64,000 nucleotides of DNA from Roseococcus sp. SYP-B2431 (lineage in GTDB: Bacteria > Pseudomonadota > Alphaproteobacteria > Acetobacterales > Acetobacteraceae), in NCBI RefSeq assembly GCF_004336745.1, contig NZ_SJXD01000011.1, positions 62,001 to 126,000 of the forward strand, given 5' to 3'. Both the position numbers and the translations under genes were made by a program. Below are positions 42,245 through 52,806 of this stretch, piece by piece. Each line of letters begins with the position of its first letter. Positions within the stretch are counted from its first letter, which is position 1. The notes under the pieces are model-generated. The model did not search any database, was not told the origin of the DNA, and saw only the letters and a program-made list of their open reading frames with translations.

Positions 42245-43222
42245 CTATTCCTTCTCGATCCCCGCGATCCGAACCACCTCGCTCCACCGGCGCCGCTCGC
42301 TGGCCAGGATGCGCTCCATGTCCTCGACCGTGCCGCCGACGGGCTCCGAGCCCCAGGACAGCAGGCGCTCCGTCACCTCCGGCGTCTTCACGATGCGGTC
42401 GATCTCGGCGGCCAGCCGCTGTCGCACCGCCATGGGCGTGCCGGCCGGCGCGCCATAGCCCATCCAGGCCTCGGCCTCGTAGCCCGCGATGCCGACCTCC
42501 TGCAGGGTCGGCACGTCGGGCAGCAGGCGGAAGCGCTGGCGGCCGCCCACGGCCAGCGGCTTGAGCGTGCCGGCGCGGAAATCCTCCAGGAAGGCGGGTG
42601 CCTGCTCGATGACGAGCTGCACGCGGCCGGCCAGCAGGTCCGTCCGCGCGGGCGTGCCCCCGCGATACTGCACCATCTCCATCGGCACGCCGCCGGCCAG
42701 CGCGCGGAACAGCTCGACCGTCAGGCGGGAGGCCATGCCGGAGGTCGCGAAGTTGATGCTGTTCGGCTGGGCCCGCGCCCGCGCGATCAGCTCCTGCACC
42801 GAATTGATGCCGAGCGAGGTGGGCACCGCCATCACATAGGGCACGGAGGCGACCATGCAGACGCCGCAGAGGTCGCGCTCGGGGTCATAGGGGAGCGACT
42901 TGTAGACGTAGCCGTTCACGACCATCGGGCCCGGGCTGCCGCCGAGCAGCGTGTAGCCGTCCGCCGGCGCCTTCGCGACGGCGTCGGCGCCCAGCATGCC
43001 GAAGGCGCCGCCCCGATTCTCCACGACCACCTGTTGGCCGAGCGGCCCGCCCAGCCGCTCGGCGACGAGGCGCGTCATCAGGTCGGTCGTGCCGCCGGCG
43101 GCGAAGGGCACAATCACGCGGATCGGGCGGGCGGGCCAGGCCTGCGCGGCCGCCGGGCCGGCCAGGGCCGGGGCGGCGAGGGTGCCGAGGAGGGCGCGGC
43201 GCGGCAGCATCGGAAGGGTCAT
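42245..43222 (-). CDS. Bug-family tripartite tricarboxylate transporter receptor (TctC-like)
   Basis: A 325-residue periplasmic binding protein with a signal peptide (LPRRALLGTLAAPALAGPAAAQ) and family motifs WPARPIRVIVPFAAGG, ENRGGAFG, VQYRGGTPARTDLLAG and LPDVPTLQEVG. Two cysteines in LCGVCM are unusual for the family. It is the fourth orphan receptor in the window. Upstream on the same strand lies the remnant of a LysR gene, possibly its former regulator. Confidence 0.9.
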   Translation of the reverse strand: MTLPMLPRRALLGTLAAPALAGPAAAQAWPARPIRVIVPFAAGGTTDLMTRLVAERLGGPLGQQVVVENRGGAFGMLGADAVAKAPADGYTLLGGSPGPMVVNGYVYKSLPYDPERDLCGVCMVASVPYVMAVPTSLGINSVQELIARARAQPNSINFATSGMASRLTVELFRALAGGVPMEMVQYRGGTPARTDLLAGRVQLVIEQAPAFLEDFRAGTLKPLAVGGRQRFRLLPDVPTLQEVGIAGYEAEAWMGYGAPAGTPMAVRQRLAAEIDRIVKTPEVTERLLSWGSEPVGGTVEDMERILASERRRWSEVVRIAGIEKE

Positions 43223-43255
43223 GTCTCGTCTCTCACAGGATGGCTGACGCTAGCA

Positions 43256-43598
43256 GGGGAAGCTATTCGTTCAAGTCTTGTGCTGGCCGCTGCCGCGCGT
43301 TCGAGGATCATTGCCGCCAGCAGCCTCGCGCTGGGCGAGGGGCGGCGGCCCACCACATACAGCGCGACCTCGGAATCCTCGATCGCCGGCAGGCCGGCCT
43401 CGGGCAGATGGCGTGCAGCTCGTCCCCGAGATTGCCCTCCGAGAGCAGCGCCACCCCGAAGCCGGCCGCCACGGCCGCGCGCATGCCCCCGATGCTGGCG
43501 CTGGTGAAGGCGGCGCGCCAGGCGATGCCCGCACGGTCCATCCCCTCCAGCGCCTGGGACCGGAAGACGCTTCGCCAGGGATGGAGCACCAGCGGCAA
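43256..43598 (-). pseudogene. LysR-type regulator remnant (C-terminal part, frameshifted)
   Basis: One frame encodes a piece of the LysR effector domain: PLVLHPWRSVF, GIAWRAAFTSASIGGMRAAVAAGFGVALLSEGNLGDELHAI. The family sequence then continues in another frame (LPEAGLPAIEDSEVALYVVG, then RRPSPSARLLAAMILERA), so there is a one-base shift near 43408. Nothing before residue PLVL is present: an in-frame stop lies about 24 nt upstream and the DNA-binding domain is missing. The gene is therefore both truncated and frameshifted, most likely inactive. A sequencing error would explain the shift but not the missing half. Confidence 0.75.
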
Positions 43599-43649
43599 GG
43601 GCCTATGAGGCGGCGGTCATGCTCTGCCGCCGCCTCGGTCTCGACGGCG

Positions 43650-45008
43650 CTACTTCGCCATAGCCTCCGTCCCCGCCGGCACGAAGAAGCGGTTTTCGGG
43701 CCGCGCGAGGCCGAGATTCTCGCGCAGCGTGCGGCCCTCGTATTCGGTGCGGAAGAGCCCGCGCTTCTGCAGGATCGGGATCACGAGCTGCGTGAAGCGC
43801 TCCATGCCGGTCGGCACCACGGGGGCGGCGATCATGAAGCCGTCGCAGGCCTTGCCGCGGTACCAGGCCTCCAGCTTGTCGGCGACCTGGACCGGATCGC
43901 CCCGGAAGATGTTGCCGGCCATCTGCGGCAGGACCGTCTTGTAGGTCTCGCGCACCGTCAGCCCCTTGGCGCGGGCCATCGCCACGATCGAGTGGCCGAT
44001 GGCCGTGGGCCCGATATGCTCGCCTGACAGCTCCGGCATGGGCCCGTCGAGCGGGTAGTCGGCCATGCGCACGCCGACCATCTTCGACAGGTAGTCGAGG
44101 CCGACGGGGACCGGGACCAGCTCCTCCAGCTCCTGCAGGATGCGCTCGGCCTCCGCCTCGGTCTCGCCGACGACGATGGTGGTCCCGGCCAGGATCTTCA
44201 TCTCGTCGGGCCGGCGGCCGTATTTCGCCATCCGGCCCTTCAGGTCGGCGTAGAGCTTCTGCGCGTTCTCGATCGTGCCCTCGATGGCGAAGACGCAATC
44301 GGCGGTCGAGGCCGAGAGCTCCTTGCCCGCATCCGACTGCCCGGCCGAGAAGATCAGGGGATGCCCTTGCGGCGGCCGGGGCGCGTTGAGCGGGCCGGCG
44401 ACCCGGAAGTGCTTGCCCTTGTGGTTGAGCGCATGGACCTTCTTCGGATCGAGGTATTTTCCCGAGGCCTTGTCCTGCGGGAAGGCGTCGTCCGCCCAGG
44501 AATCCCACAGCCCCTTCACGATCTCCGCGAACTCGCCCGCGCGCTCGTAGCGGTCGGCGCGCGCCACGTGCTCGTCATGCGAGAAATTCAGCGCGTCGCC
44601 CGGATTAGAGGTGGTGACGAGGTTCCAGCCCGCGCGGCCCTTGCTGAGATGGTCCAGCGAGGCGAAGCGGCGGGCCACGCCAAAGGGCTCGTCATAAGTC
44701 GTGGTGGCGGTGGCCACGAGGCCGATATGCCGCGTCACCATGGAAAGGGCGGAGAGCAGCGTCACCGGCTCGAAGATGCCGGGGCGATCGGAGGGGGCGG
44801 TGGCGGCGAAGAGGTCCGGCTTGTCCAGGTTCCGCACGCCGTTGCCGTCGGCCAGGAAAAGCAGGTCCATCTTGCCCGCCTCGGCGATCTGCGCGAGGCG
44901 GACGGCGTTCTCCAGATTGGCGGCGGGCTTGTCCCAGGCAGTCGGGTGTCGCCATTCGCCGACATGGCTTCCCTGGGCATTGGCATTGGCGGCGAGGATC
45001 ATGGGCAT
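43650..45008 (-). CDS. LLM-class flavin-dependent monooxygenase, NtaA/SnaA/DszA-type
   Basis: A 452-residue luciferase-like enzyme that uses FMNH2 from a separate reductase. NtaA/DszA features are the early HVGEWRHPTAWDKP, GKMDLLFLADG, FEPVTLLSALSMVTRHIGLVATATTTYDEPFGVARRFASLDHLSKGRAGWN, VTTSNPGDALNFSHDEH, the HKGKHFRVAGPLNAPRPPQGHPLIFSAGQS core, and GMERFTQLVIPILQKRGLFRTEYEG near the end. Substrates in this group include nitrilotriacetate, EDTA and organosulfur compounds. Start at 45008 avoids the upstream low-complexity extension. No flavin reductase lies next to it. Confidence 0.9.
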   Translation of the reverse strand: MPMILAANANAQGSHVGEWRHPTAWDKPAANLENAVRLAQIAEAGKMDLLFLADGNGVRNLDKPDLFAATAPSDRPGIFEPVTLLSALSMVTRHIGLVATATTTYDEPFGVARRFASLDHLSKGRAGWNLVTTSNPGDALNFSHDEHVARADRYERAGEFAEIVKGLWDSWADDAFPQDKASGKYLDPKKVHALNHKGKHFRVAGPLNAPRPPQGHPLIFSAGQSDAGKELSASTADCVFAIEGTIENAQKLYADLKGRMAKYGRRPDEMKILAGTTIVVGETEAEAERILQELEELVPVPVGLDYLSKMVGVRMADYPLDGPMPELSGEHIGPTAIGHSIVAMARAKGLTVRETYKTVLPQMAGNIFRGDPVQVADKLEAWYRGKACDGFMIAAPVVPTGMERFTQLVIPILQKRGLFRTEYEGRTLRENLGLARPENRFFVPAGTEAMAK

Positions 45009-45194
45009 GGCGAGGCATCCGGAAAGCTTGTGGGGATAGCATCGTCGCGAACCGGAAGCCGATGCAAGGGCCGGCCCGGATGGACGGCACATGAAAACCT
45101 CGCCGCCTCCGGGCGTTCAACCCCGGAATCCGGTTGGCAGGAGCCGCCCGGATGCCCATTCTCCGTGACCGAATCCACGCCACGGCCATAGCGA

Positions 45195-45252
45195 AGAGGC
45201 GGCCATCGCGAGAGGCGGCCATACTGTAGAGACTGGACCGAGAGAGACTGGA
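45195..45252 (+). repeat. Two short direct repeats before the EEP hydrolase gene
   Basis: AGAGGCGGCCAT occurs at 45195-45206 and 45211-45222 (16-nt period), and AGAGACTGGA at 45228-45237 and 45243-45252 (15-nt period), running up to the start codon at 45252. They may be slipped-strand duplications or tandem binding sites in the leader. Confidence 0.4.
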
Positions 45253-46118
45253 TGACCGCTCCGCCCCGTTCGCCCCGAACCGGCTTCCCCATCGAGGTCC
45301 ACGGCGCCCTTCGCCAGCTCCAGGGGGCGCTGGCGCGGCGGCGCGGCACCGTGAACCATCACCCGGCCGAGGCCCGGCCGGAGGGCTGCGTGATCGCCGC
45401 CTCCTACAACGTCCACAAATGCGTGGGCGTGGACAAGCGCTTTGATCCCAACCGCATCATCGGCGTCATCGCCGAGCTGAACGCCGACATCCTGGCCCTG
45501 CAGGAGGCCGATCGCCGCTTCGGCCAGCGCACCGGCCTGCTCGACGCCGCCTCGCTGGAGAAGCGCACCGGCCTTACCGTGCTGCCGGTGGCCGACACGC
45601 CGGGCGGCCATGGCTGGCACGGCAACGCCCTGCTGGTCCGCGAGGGCCGGCTGCTGCGCCTGCGCCGGATCGACCTCCCCGGCGCCGAGCCGCGCGGCGC
45701 CCTGATCGCCGAGCTCAAGCTGCCGGCCGGGCGCATCCGGGTGATCGCGACGCATCTCGGCCTCATGCGGCGCCACCGGGCCATGCAGGCCGCGACGCTG
45801 CTGGCCGCCATCGCCGAGGGCGATGCCCGGGCCCATACGCCCATGCCCACGCTCCTGATGGGCGACCTCAACGAATGGCGGCCGGGCGTGCCCTCCTCCC
45901 TGGTCGCGCTGGAGGAGGCCTTCGGCCCCCTGGTCGGCGGCGCTCCGAGCTTCCCGTCCCGGCTGCCCTTCCTGGCGCTGGACCGCATCCTGGGGACGCA
46001 GGGGATCGTCTCGGCGGTGGAGGCGCACAGCACGCCGCTCGCGCGGCTGGCCTCCGACCACCTGCCGCTGAAGGCGCGCCTGGATCTTTCTGCCGCTCAG
46101 CTCGCCACGGCGGCCTGA
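45252..46118 (+). CDS. Endonuclease/exonuclease/phosphatase (EEP) family hydrolase
   Basis: A 288-residue EEP-fold enzyme. Catalytic motifs are ASYNVHKCVG (Asn), LALQEAD (metal-binding Glu), ATHLGLM (His), MGDLNEW (Asp and Asn) and the final SDHLPLKARL (Asp-His). No signal peptide is seen. The family cleaves phosphodiester or phosphate-ester bonds in nucleic acids, lipids or small molecules; similar alphaproteobacterial genes often accompany cardiolipin synthase-like genes, which are not seen here. Substrate unknown. Confidence 0.85.
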   Translation: MTAPPRSPRTGFPIEVHGALRQLQGALARRRGTVNHHPAEARPEGCVIAASYNVHKCVGVDKRFDPNRIIGVIAELNADILALQEADRRFGQRTGLLDAASLEKRTGLTVLPVADTPGGHGWHGNALLVREGRLLRLRRIDLPGAEPRGALIAELKLPAGRIRVIATHLGLMRRHRAMQAATLLAAIAEGDARAHTPMPTLLMGDLNEWRPGVPSSLVALEEAFGPLVGGAPSFPSRLPFLALDRILGTQGIVSAVEAHSTPLARLASDHLPLKARLDLSAAQLATAA

Positions 46119-46139
46119 GCGGCCCTCGACCGCGCGGGC

Positions 46140-47003
46140 TCAGCTGGCCGGCTCGAACCTTCCTTCGAGACCCGACCGGTCGGCCAGGGCGATGCTCTGC
46201 GAGAAGGCCTCGCGGCGGGCGATGTTGGTCGCCGCCAGGCTGCGCAGCCGGTCGGCCGCCGCCGAGCCGCTCGACACCCGCACCTGGGGGATCACGGTGA
46301 AGGCCGAGCTCGACGCATAGCCCCGCGCCTGCGGGCCGGAATCGGCGAAGGAGAAGCCGTTGGGTCCCGGCCGGAGCGTCGCCTGGGCCCCGGCGGGCAG
46401 CCGAGCCACGATCGGGGAGACGGCGTCTGGCCGCAGCCGCAGCACGATGGGTGCCGAGACCACCGCCCGCGGCAGGGCGCCCGCGCCGGCGCGGGCGGCC
46501 GCGACCGCCGCCCGGGTGCCGGGCGAGACCCGCTCGACCGCCGCCTCGATTCGCGCGCTCCGCGCCGCGAGGCTGTCGCGGATCTGCCCGCCCTGGGCCA
46601 CATCGCGGCGGAGCCGGCCTTCGGCCGTCGCGAGACGGCGCGGCGCCTCGGCAGGCGGGATCGTGCCGGATTCGGCATCGGCCCGGATCAGGCGCACCTC
46701 GGTCCACCGGCAGTAGAGCAGGGCGTCGAAGGCGATCTGCAGCCGTTCGAGCGCAACGTTCTCGCGCGCCAGCTCGGCCTCCAGCTCCTCCTGGCTGGGC
46801 GGGGCCGCGCGCCGCGGCGGCTCGCCGAAGAGGTCGCCGGCCGAGACGAAGACCACCACCTGCGGCCCGCAGGGGTCGCCCGGATCGGCGGCGAGCGGCG
46901 AGGAGCGGAGGGAGCCGGGCGGGGCGGGCGGCACGCAGGCGGCGAGCAGCCCCAGCCCTCCGGCAAGGGCGGCGGCCCGGAACGTCTGGACGGCGAACGA
47001 CAT
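46140..47003 (-). CDS. Predicted lipoprotein, hypothetical, coiled-coil with SH3-like C-terminal region
   Basis: A 287-residue lipoprotein: signal and lipobox LLAAC (Cys23). The middle (about 70-165) is a charged helical region likely to form a coiled coil (QEELEAELARENVALERLQIA). The C-terminal part (RLRPDAVSPIVARLPAGAQATL, then SSAFTVIPQVRV) resembles a bacterial SH3-like fold. I recognise no named family. It lies opposite the heme-sensor and kinase genes and near the T6SS locus; a role in the cell envelope is a guess. Confidence 0.6.
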   Translation of the reverse strand: MSFAVQTFRAAALAGGLGLLAACVPPAPPGSLRSSPLAADPGDPCGPQVVVFVSAGDLFGEPPRRAAPPSQEELEAELARENVALERLQIAFDALLYCRWTEVRLIRADAESGTIPPAEAPRRLATAEGRLRRDVAQGGQIRDSLAARSARIEAAVERVSPGTRAAVAAARAGAGALPRAVVSAPIVLRLRPDAVSPIVARLPAGAQATLRPGPNGFSFADSGPQARGYASSSAFTVIPQVRVSSGSAAADRLRSLAATNIARREAFSQSIALADRSGLEGRFEPAS

Positions 47004-47199
47004 GGCGGAACCTCACCCTTTTGCGAAAGGACGCTAGCCCATCCTCGGCCGGATTCCGAGCCGGTACCTGTTCCCCAAGGAACGGCGGGCGATCTTCCCA
47101 TGCGGCACGGCGGCAACGCCCCGCCCACGCATCGCGCCACGGGGGAACTAGAGGTTTTCCCTGGCTTGCATGGATCGCGGAGAAGGACATGATCCCGCC

Positions 47200-48075
47200 A
47201 TGGGGATTCGCACGAAGTTCAATCTCGGCCTGCTGGCGGTCTTCGCCCTCGCCTTCGCCACCGCCTGGGTCTTCCTGGACCGGCAATTCGTCGCGACGGC
47301 CCGCAACGAGGTGCTGCAGAACGCGCGCATCATGCTGAGCGCCGCCAACGCCGTGCGGGAATACACCGTGCGCGACGTCGTACCGATCGTCACGCGCAAC
47401 AATCCCGGCTGGATCGCCCCGCTGACCGTGCCATCCTATGCCGCGCAGACGAACCTCCGCACCATTCGCGGCGAGCATCCCGACTACACCTACAAGGAAG
47501 CGGCGCTGAACCCGACCAACCTGAACGACCGCGCGCTCGACTGGGAGGCGGACTTCATCAACACCTTCCGGAACACGCCCGGCCTGACCGAGATGATCGG
47601 CGAGCGCGAGACGCCGACCGGCCGCGTGCTGACCCTGTCGCGGCCCATCACCATCCGCGACGAGGCCTGCCTCACCTGCCATTCCACGCCGGAGGCCGCG
47701 CCGCCGCGGATGATCCAGGTCTACGGCACCGCCAACGGCTTCGGCTGGCGGATGAACGAGACCATCGGCGCCCAGCTCGTCTCCGTGCCGATGAACCTCG
47801 CCCTCGGCAATGCCCGTCGGAACCTGCACAGCGCCATGGCCATCCTCTTCGGCACCTTCCTCAGCATGATGGTCGTGCTCAACGCGCTGCTGCACATGGT
47901 CGTGATCCGGCCCGTCACGCGCATGTCCCGCGCGGCGACGGCCGTCAGCCTGGGCCAGGCCGGCGAGGGGGACAGCTTCGAGTCGACCGGCAAGGACGAG
48001 ATTTCCGAGCTTGGCCGGGCCTTCACCCGCATGCGGCGCAGCCTCGACCAGGCCGTGAAGATGCTGGGCGACTGA
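47200..48075 (+). CDS. DUF3365 (Tll0287-like) c-type heme membrane sensor with HAMP domain
   Basis: A 291-residue membrane protein. The first helix (FNLGLLAVFALAFATAWVFL) is followed by a periplasmic Tll0287-like domain with the heme-attachment motif CLTCH at 157-161, a second helix (about 212-232) and a HAMP-like end (RPVTRMSRAATAVSLGQ). It lacks any kinase or other output domain. Tll0287-type domains bind c-type heme and may sense redox state. An upstream ATG at 47170 would add ten residues. The gene stops 4 nt before the first Ser/Thr kinase gene, suggesting that the kinase is its output. Confidence 0.85.
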   Translation: MGIRTKFNLGLLAVFALAFATAWVFLDRQFVATARNEVLQNARIMLSAANAVREYTVRDVVPIVTRNNPGWIAPLTVPSYAAQTNLRTIRGEHPDYTYKEAALNPTNLNDRALDWEADFINTFRNTPGLTEMIGERETPTGRVLTLSRPITIRDEACLTCHSTPEAAPPRMIQVYGTANGFGWRMNETIGAQLVSVPMNLALGNARRNLHSAMAILFGTFLSMMVVLNALLHMVVIRPVTRMSRAATAVSLGQAGEGDSFESTGKDEISELGRAFTRMRRSLDQAVKMLGD

Positions 48076-48079
48076 GCGC

Positions 48080-49468
<1,389 letters not shown>

Positions 49469-49555
49469 CGCGGCCTCCCGGAAGGCCGAGTTTCCCTGCT
49501 GGCAAGCCGCGCCATCGCCTGTAGTCTGCGCGGCAACCGGGAGGTGGCGGGGTTC

Positions 49556-51667
49556 ATGGCGGAGCAGGTCGGCAAGTACGAGATACGCGGTCGCCTCGGC
49601 GCCGGAGCGATGGGCACCGTGATGGACGCCTTCGACGTCGTGATCGAGCGCCGCGCCGCCCTGAAGGTGATCCCCCGGCCCGCCGCCGGCGATATCGAAG
49701 GGCAGGAATCCCTGGCCCGCTTCAAGCGCGAGGCCCAGGCCGCGGGCCGGCTGAACCATCCGAATATCGTCGCGGTCTACGACTACGGCGAGGATCACGA
49801 GAATGCCTGGATCGCCATGGAGCTGGTCGAGGGCGGCACGCTGAAGCAGGTGCTCGACCGCGGCGAGCGCTTCGCGCTGCCCGAGATCGGGCGGGTGATG
49901 GAGCAGATCCTCGCCGGGCTGGACTACAGCCACAAGCGCGGCGTGGTGCACCGGGACATCAAGCCGGCCAATATTATGCTGACCTCGGACGGCACGGTGA
50001 AGATCGCCGATTTCGGCATCGCGCGCATCGAGAACTCCTCGATGACGCAGGTGGGCACGGTGATGGGCACGCCCTCCTACATGGCGCCCGAGCAGCTGCG
50101 CGGCGAGCCGGTGGATTCGCGGGCCGATATCTGGGCCTCGGGCGTGCTGCTCTATCAGCTGCTGACCGGCGAGAAGCCCTTCGAGGGCGGCTTTTCCGCC
50201 GTGCAGCACAAGGCGATCCACACCGAGCCGACGCCGCCCTCGACGCTCTCCGTGACGGCGCCGCGCGGCTTCGACGCGGTGGTGGCGAAGGCGATGGCCA
50301 AGCGTCCCGAGGACCGCTTCGCCTCCGCGGCGGATTTCGCGGCGGCGATCCGCGGCGCGCTCTCCGCGCCGGCCGCCGCCGCGCCCCTGCCCATGGCCGA
50401 TTCCGACGCCACGGTCGTCTCCGGCACGATGCGGCCCGCTGCGCCGCCGCCGGTGGCGGCCGCCGCGCCGCCCCCCCCGAAGGCGAAGAGCGGCCCGCCC
50501 GTGGTGCTCATCGGCGGCGGCGTCGCGGCCGTGCTGGTGGCCGGCGCTGCAGCCTTCATGTTCCTCGGCAACGGCACGGGCCCCGCGCCCTCGCCAACGC
50601 CCGCGCCCACCACGATCACCCTGGCGCCGACGGCTGGGCCTTCCACCGACACGCCGGCGCCGTCGATGCCCTCCGCACCTGTCGCGGCGCCACCCTCCGC
50701 GCCCGCCCCGCGCCCGGCCGACGTCGCGGTGCTGCAAGCGGCGCCCGCCGCGCCCAGCCCGGCCGCGCCGCCGCCAGCGCCCCTGGTGCCGACCCCGGTT
50801 CCCGTCGCCCCCGCGCCCGCGCCCGCCCGCCCCACGCCGGTGACACCCGCGCCCGTGGCGCCCACGCCCGCGACACCCACGCCGGCTCTCGTCCCGGCCA
50901 CGCCCGGCCCATCGCCGTCGGCCACCGTCTCGACGGGCACCTTCCCCTCGGCGCCGCTGCCCCCGGCGGAGCGGCCGACGCCGCCCCAGCAATTGGCCCT
51001 CGCGCCCCGCCCGGCGCTCGACTTCCGCGCCGCCGCCCGCGCGGCCGCCGCCGCGCCGGCCTGCGGCCTGATCGCCGCTTCCGCGACGGACGACGCCCTG
51101 ACCCTGGAAGGCGTGCTGCGCCGCGGCGAGGACGGGACGCTGCGCCGGGCGCTGGCCGCGCGCGACATCCCGCTGGCCTCCGCCCGCCTCGCGGTCCAGG
51201 GCTTCGACGGGCCCTACTGCCCCGCGACGGATGTGCTGCGGCCCTATCTCGCCACGCCGGATGCGGGGCCGCACGTCCGCCCGGTGGGCAACCTGCCGCT
51301 GGTCAATGGCCAGCTCCTGCGCTTCGACGTCACCATGCCGGACTGGGCGGGCAACCTCTACGTCGCCTATTTCATGAGCTCGGGCGAGGTCGCGCATCTG
51401 GTGCCCTCGGCCCCGCATCCGGGCAATGCCACGGTGCGGCTGGGCGAGCCTCGCGCCGGCTTCCCGGGCTGGGAGGTCAGCGAGCCCTTCGGCACGGACC
51501 TGCTGGTGGCGATGGTCAGCGAGGGGCCGCTCTTCCCCGTGCTGCGCCCCGAGGTGGAGAAGCAGGAGGCCTACCTGGCGGCGCTGGCGGAGGCACTCCG
51601 CAACGCGCGCGGGCAGAACCGCCGCGTGCAGATCCGCCCCTTCGTCATCGAGACGGCGGCGCGCTGA
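49556..51667 (+). CDS. Transmembrane Ser/Thr protein kinase with C-terminal DUF4384-like domain (PpkA-like)
   Basis: A 703-residue kinase. The kinase domain (about 7-270) is complete: GAGAMGTV, Lys37 (AALKVI), HRDIKPANI at 132-140, DFGIAR, APEQLRGE. One membrane helix (about 313-335) is followed by a long Pro/Ala/Thr linker and a periplasmic beta-rich domain (about 575-690: LRFDVTMPDWAGNLYVAYF, EVAHLVPS, PFGTDLLVAMVS) that looks like DUF4384. Kinases of this layout (PpkA/ImpN) regulate T6SS by phosphorylating FHA proteins. Start ATG at 49556 rather than GTG 49544. It is next to the imp-type locus and convergent with it. Confidence 0.9.
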   Translation: MAEQVGKYEIRGRLGAGAMGTVMDAFDVVIERRAALKVIPRPAAGDIEGQESLARFKREAQAAGRLNHPNIVAVYDYGEDHENAWIAMELVEGGTLKQVLDRGERFALPEIGRVMEQILAGLDYSHKRGVVHRDIKPANIMLTSDGTVKIADFGIARIENSSMTQVGTVMGTPSYMAPEQLRGEPVDSRADIWASGVLLYQLLTGEKPFEGGFSAVQHKAIHTEPTPPSTLSVTAPRGFDAVVAKAMAKRPEDRFASAADFAAAIRGALSAPAAAAPLPMADSDATVVSGTMRPAAPPPVAAAAPPPPKAKSGPPVVLIGGGVAAVLVAGAAAFMFLGNGTGPAPSPTPAPTTITLAPTAGPSTDTPAPSMPSAPVAAPPSAPAPRPADVAVLQAAPAAPSPAAPPPAPLVPTPVPVAPAPAPARPTPVTPAPVAPTPATPTPALVPATPGPSPSATVSTGTFPSAPLPPAERPTPPQQLALAPRPALDFRAAARAAAAAPACGLIAASATDDALTLEGVLRRGEDGTLRRALAARDIPLASARLAVQGFDGPYCPATDVLRPYLATPDAGPHVRPVGNLPLVNGQLLRFDVTMPDWAGNLYVAYFMSSGEVAHLVPSAPHPGNATVRLGEPRAGFPGWEVSEPFGTDLLVAMVSEGPLFPVLRPEVEKQEAYLAALAEALRNARGQNRRVQIRPFVIETAAR

Positions 51668-51722
51668 GCGATACGCACGCCCTCAAGGCCCGGGCGGCGT
51701 CGTGGCCGTCCTGCGCGGGCCC

Positions 51723-52736
51723 TCACGGCTCCTCCGGCGCGCCCGACCGCAACATCGCCCGAATCCGGTCGGCCTGCTCGTCCGACCAGCCCAGGTCGCG
51801 CGCCGGGTCGAAGAAGCGCCGGTCCGGCGTGTAGAGGAGATAGGCCATGGCCTCGTTGGCCATCATCTCCTCCGGCCTCGTGTCGTAGCCCTCGGCGCCG
51901 AGGAAGCGGCGCACCGCGGCGCGCTCCGCCTCCGAGAAGCCGCGCTCCCAGACGCGCATCACATGCGCCGCGAAGAAGGGGAGGGTGAAGAACTGCCCGT
52001 GCCCCAACTCGTGCCGCAGGATGGCGCCGCGCATCGCGGCGTCGACATGCGGACCGAGCGCCGGAAGGGTGAGGATCGCCGCGTCGCGGGAGCGGTCGAC
52101 CCGACGCGCCAGCTCCACCTGCTCGCGGACCCAGAGCTCCAGAGGGTTGAGGGGCACGCCGTCGCGCTCGGCCCATTCGAAGAAGCGCGCGAGGTCCGAG
52201 GCGCGGTAATTGTGCCCGAAATACCAGTTGGCGGCCGTGCGGCCGTCGGCGGCGATGGCGCCCGCGAGCGCCTCGTCGCCCAGCACGCGGTCGCGCGGGG
52301 TGCGCGCCTTCTCGAGGAGCGCCGCCATGCGGTTCATGGCGCGGCCCTGCAGCTCCAGATTCGGGAAGTCGAGCACCCAGACCAGCGGATTGGGGGCCCA
52401 GCGCAGGGCCAGGGGCTCGACGGCCCGGTTCGCCAGGATCTCCTCGGTGGAAAGCGCGGGCGGCCCCTCGGGAACCGGCGGCGGCTCGGCCGGACGGCGG
52501 ATGGGTGGAGGCTCGACCGGCGCGGCCGGGCCGCTCAGCCACCACCAGACGCCGCCGCCGGCGGCTGCGAGCGCCGCGGCGCCCGCGCCGATCCCGGTCC
52601 AAAGGCCCAGCAGGCTCCGCCGGCCATGGGAAGGGCGCGCGGAGCTGGGGGGCAAGGCGGCGGCGCGGCGCGCGGAGGGCAGCGCGCGGTCCATGGCGGC
52701 CGCCCGTGGCAGACGTACGGTGTCGTCCTCGTTCAT
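51723..52736 (-). CDS. Membrane-anchored protein with HExxH zinc-peptidase motif, hypothetical
   Basis: A 337-residue protein. A short cytoplasmic N-terminus begins MNEDDTVRLPR, in which Thr6 sits in a TVRL context like known kinase/FHA target sites. A membrane helix lies at about 42-66 and a proline-rich stretch follows. The periplasmic domain has HELGH at 242-246, and ANEAMAY supplies a possible third zinc ligand, Glu295. This is a gluzincin-like arrangement, but I cannot assign a peptidase family. It is the last gene of the T6SS-linked minus-strand series, convergent with the two kinases. It could be a peptidoglycan-, protein- or effector-processing enzyme; the enzymatic role is inferred from the motif only. 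Confidence 0.65.
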   Translation of the reverse strand: MNEDDTVRLPRAAAMDRALPSARRAAALPPSSARPSHGRRSLLGLWTGIGAGAAALAAAGGGVWWWLSGPAAPVEPPPIRRPAEPPPVPEGPPALSTEEILANRAVEPLALRWAPNPLVWVLDFPNLELQGRAMNRMAALLEKARTPRDRVLGDEALAGAIAADGRTAANWYFGHNYRASDLARFFEWAERDGVPLNPLELWVREQVELARRVDRSRDAAILTLPALGPHVDAAMRGAILRHELGHGQFFTLPFFAAHVMRVWERGFSEAERAAVRRFLGAEGYDTRPEEMMANEAMAYLLYTPDRRFFDPARDLGWSDEQADRIRAMLRSGAPEEP

Positions 52737-52806
52737 GCCGTGTCCTCGTGCCCCGCTTCGTGGGGCCAGTCGGTGAGGCGGCGCCCGCGCGGACGCCGCG
52801 CGCGGC

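Noticed and set aside
50570-50990. Repetitive GCCC/ACGCCC DNA in the second kinase gene
   Set aside because: It encodes the Pro/Ala/Thr linker between the membrane helix and the periplasmic domain.
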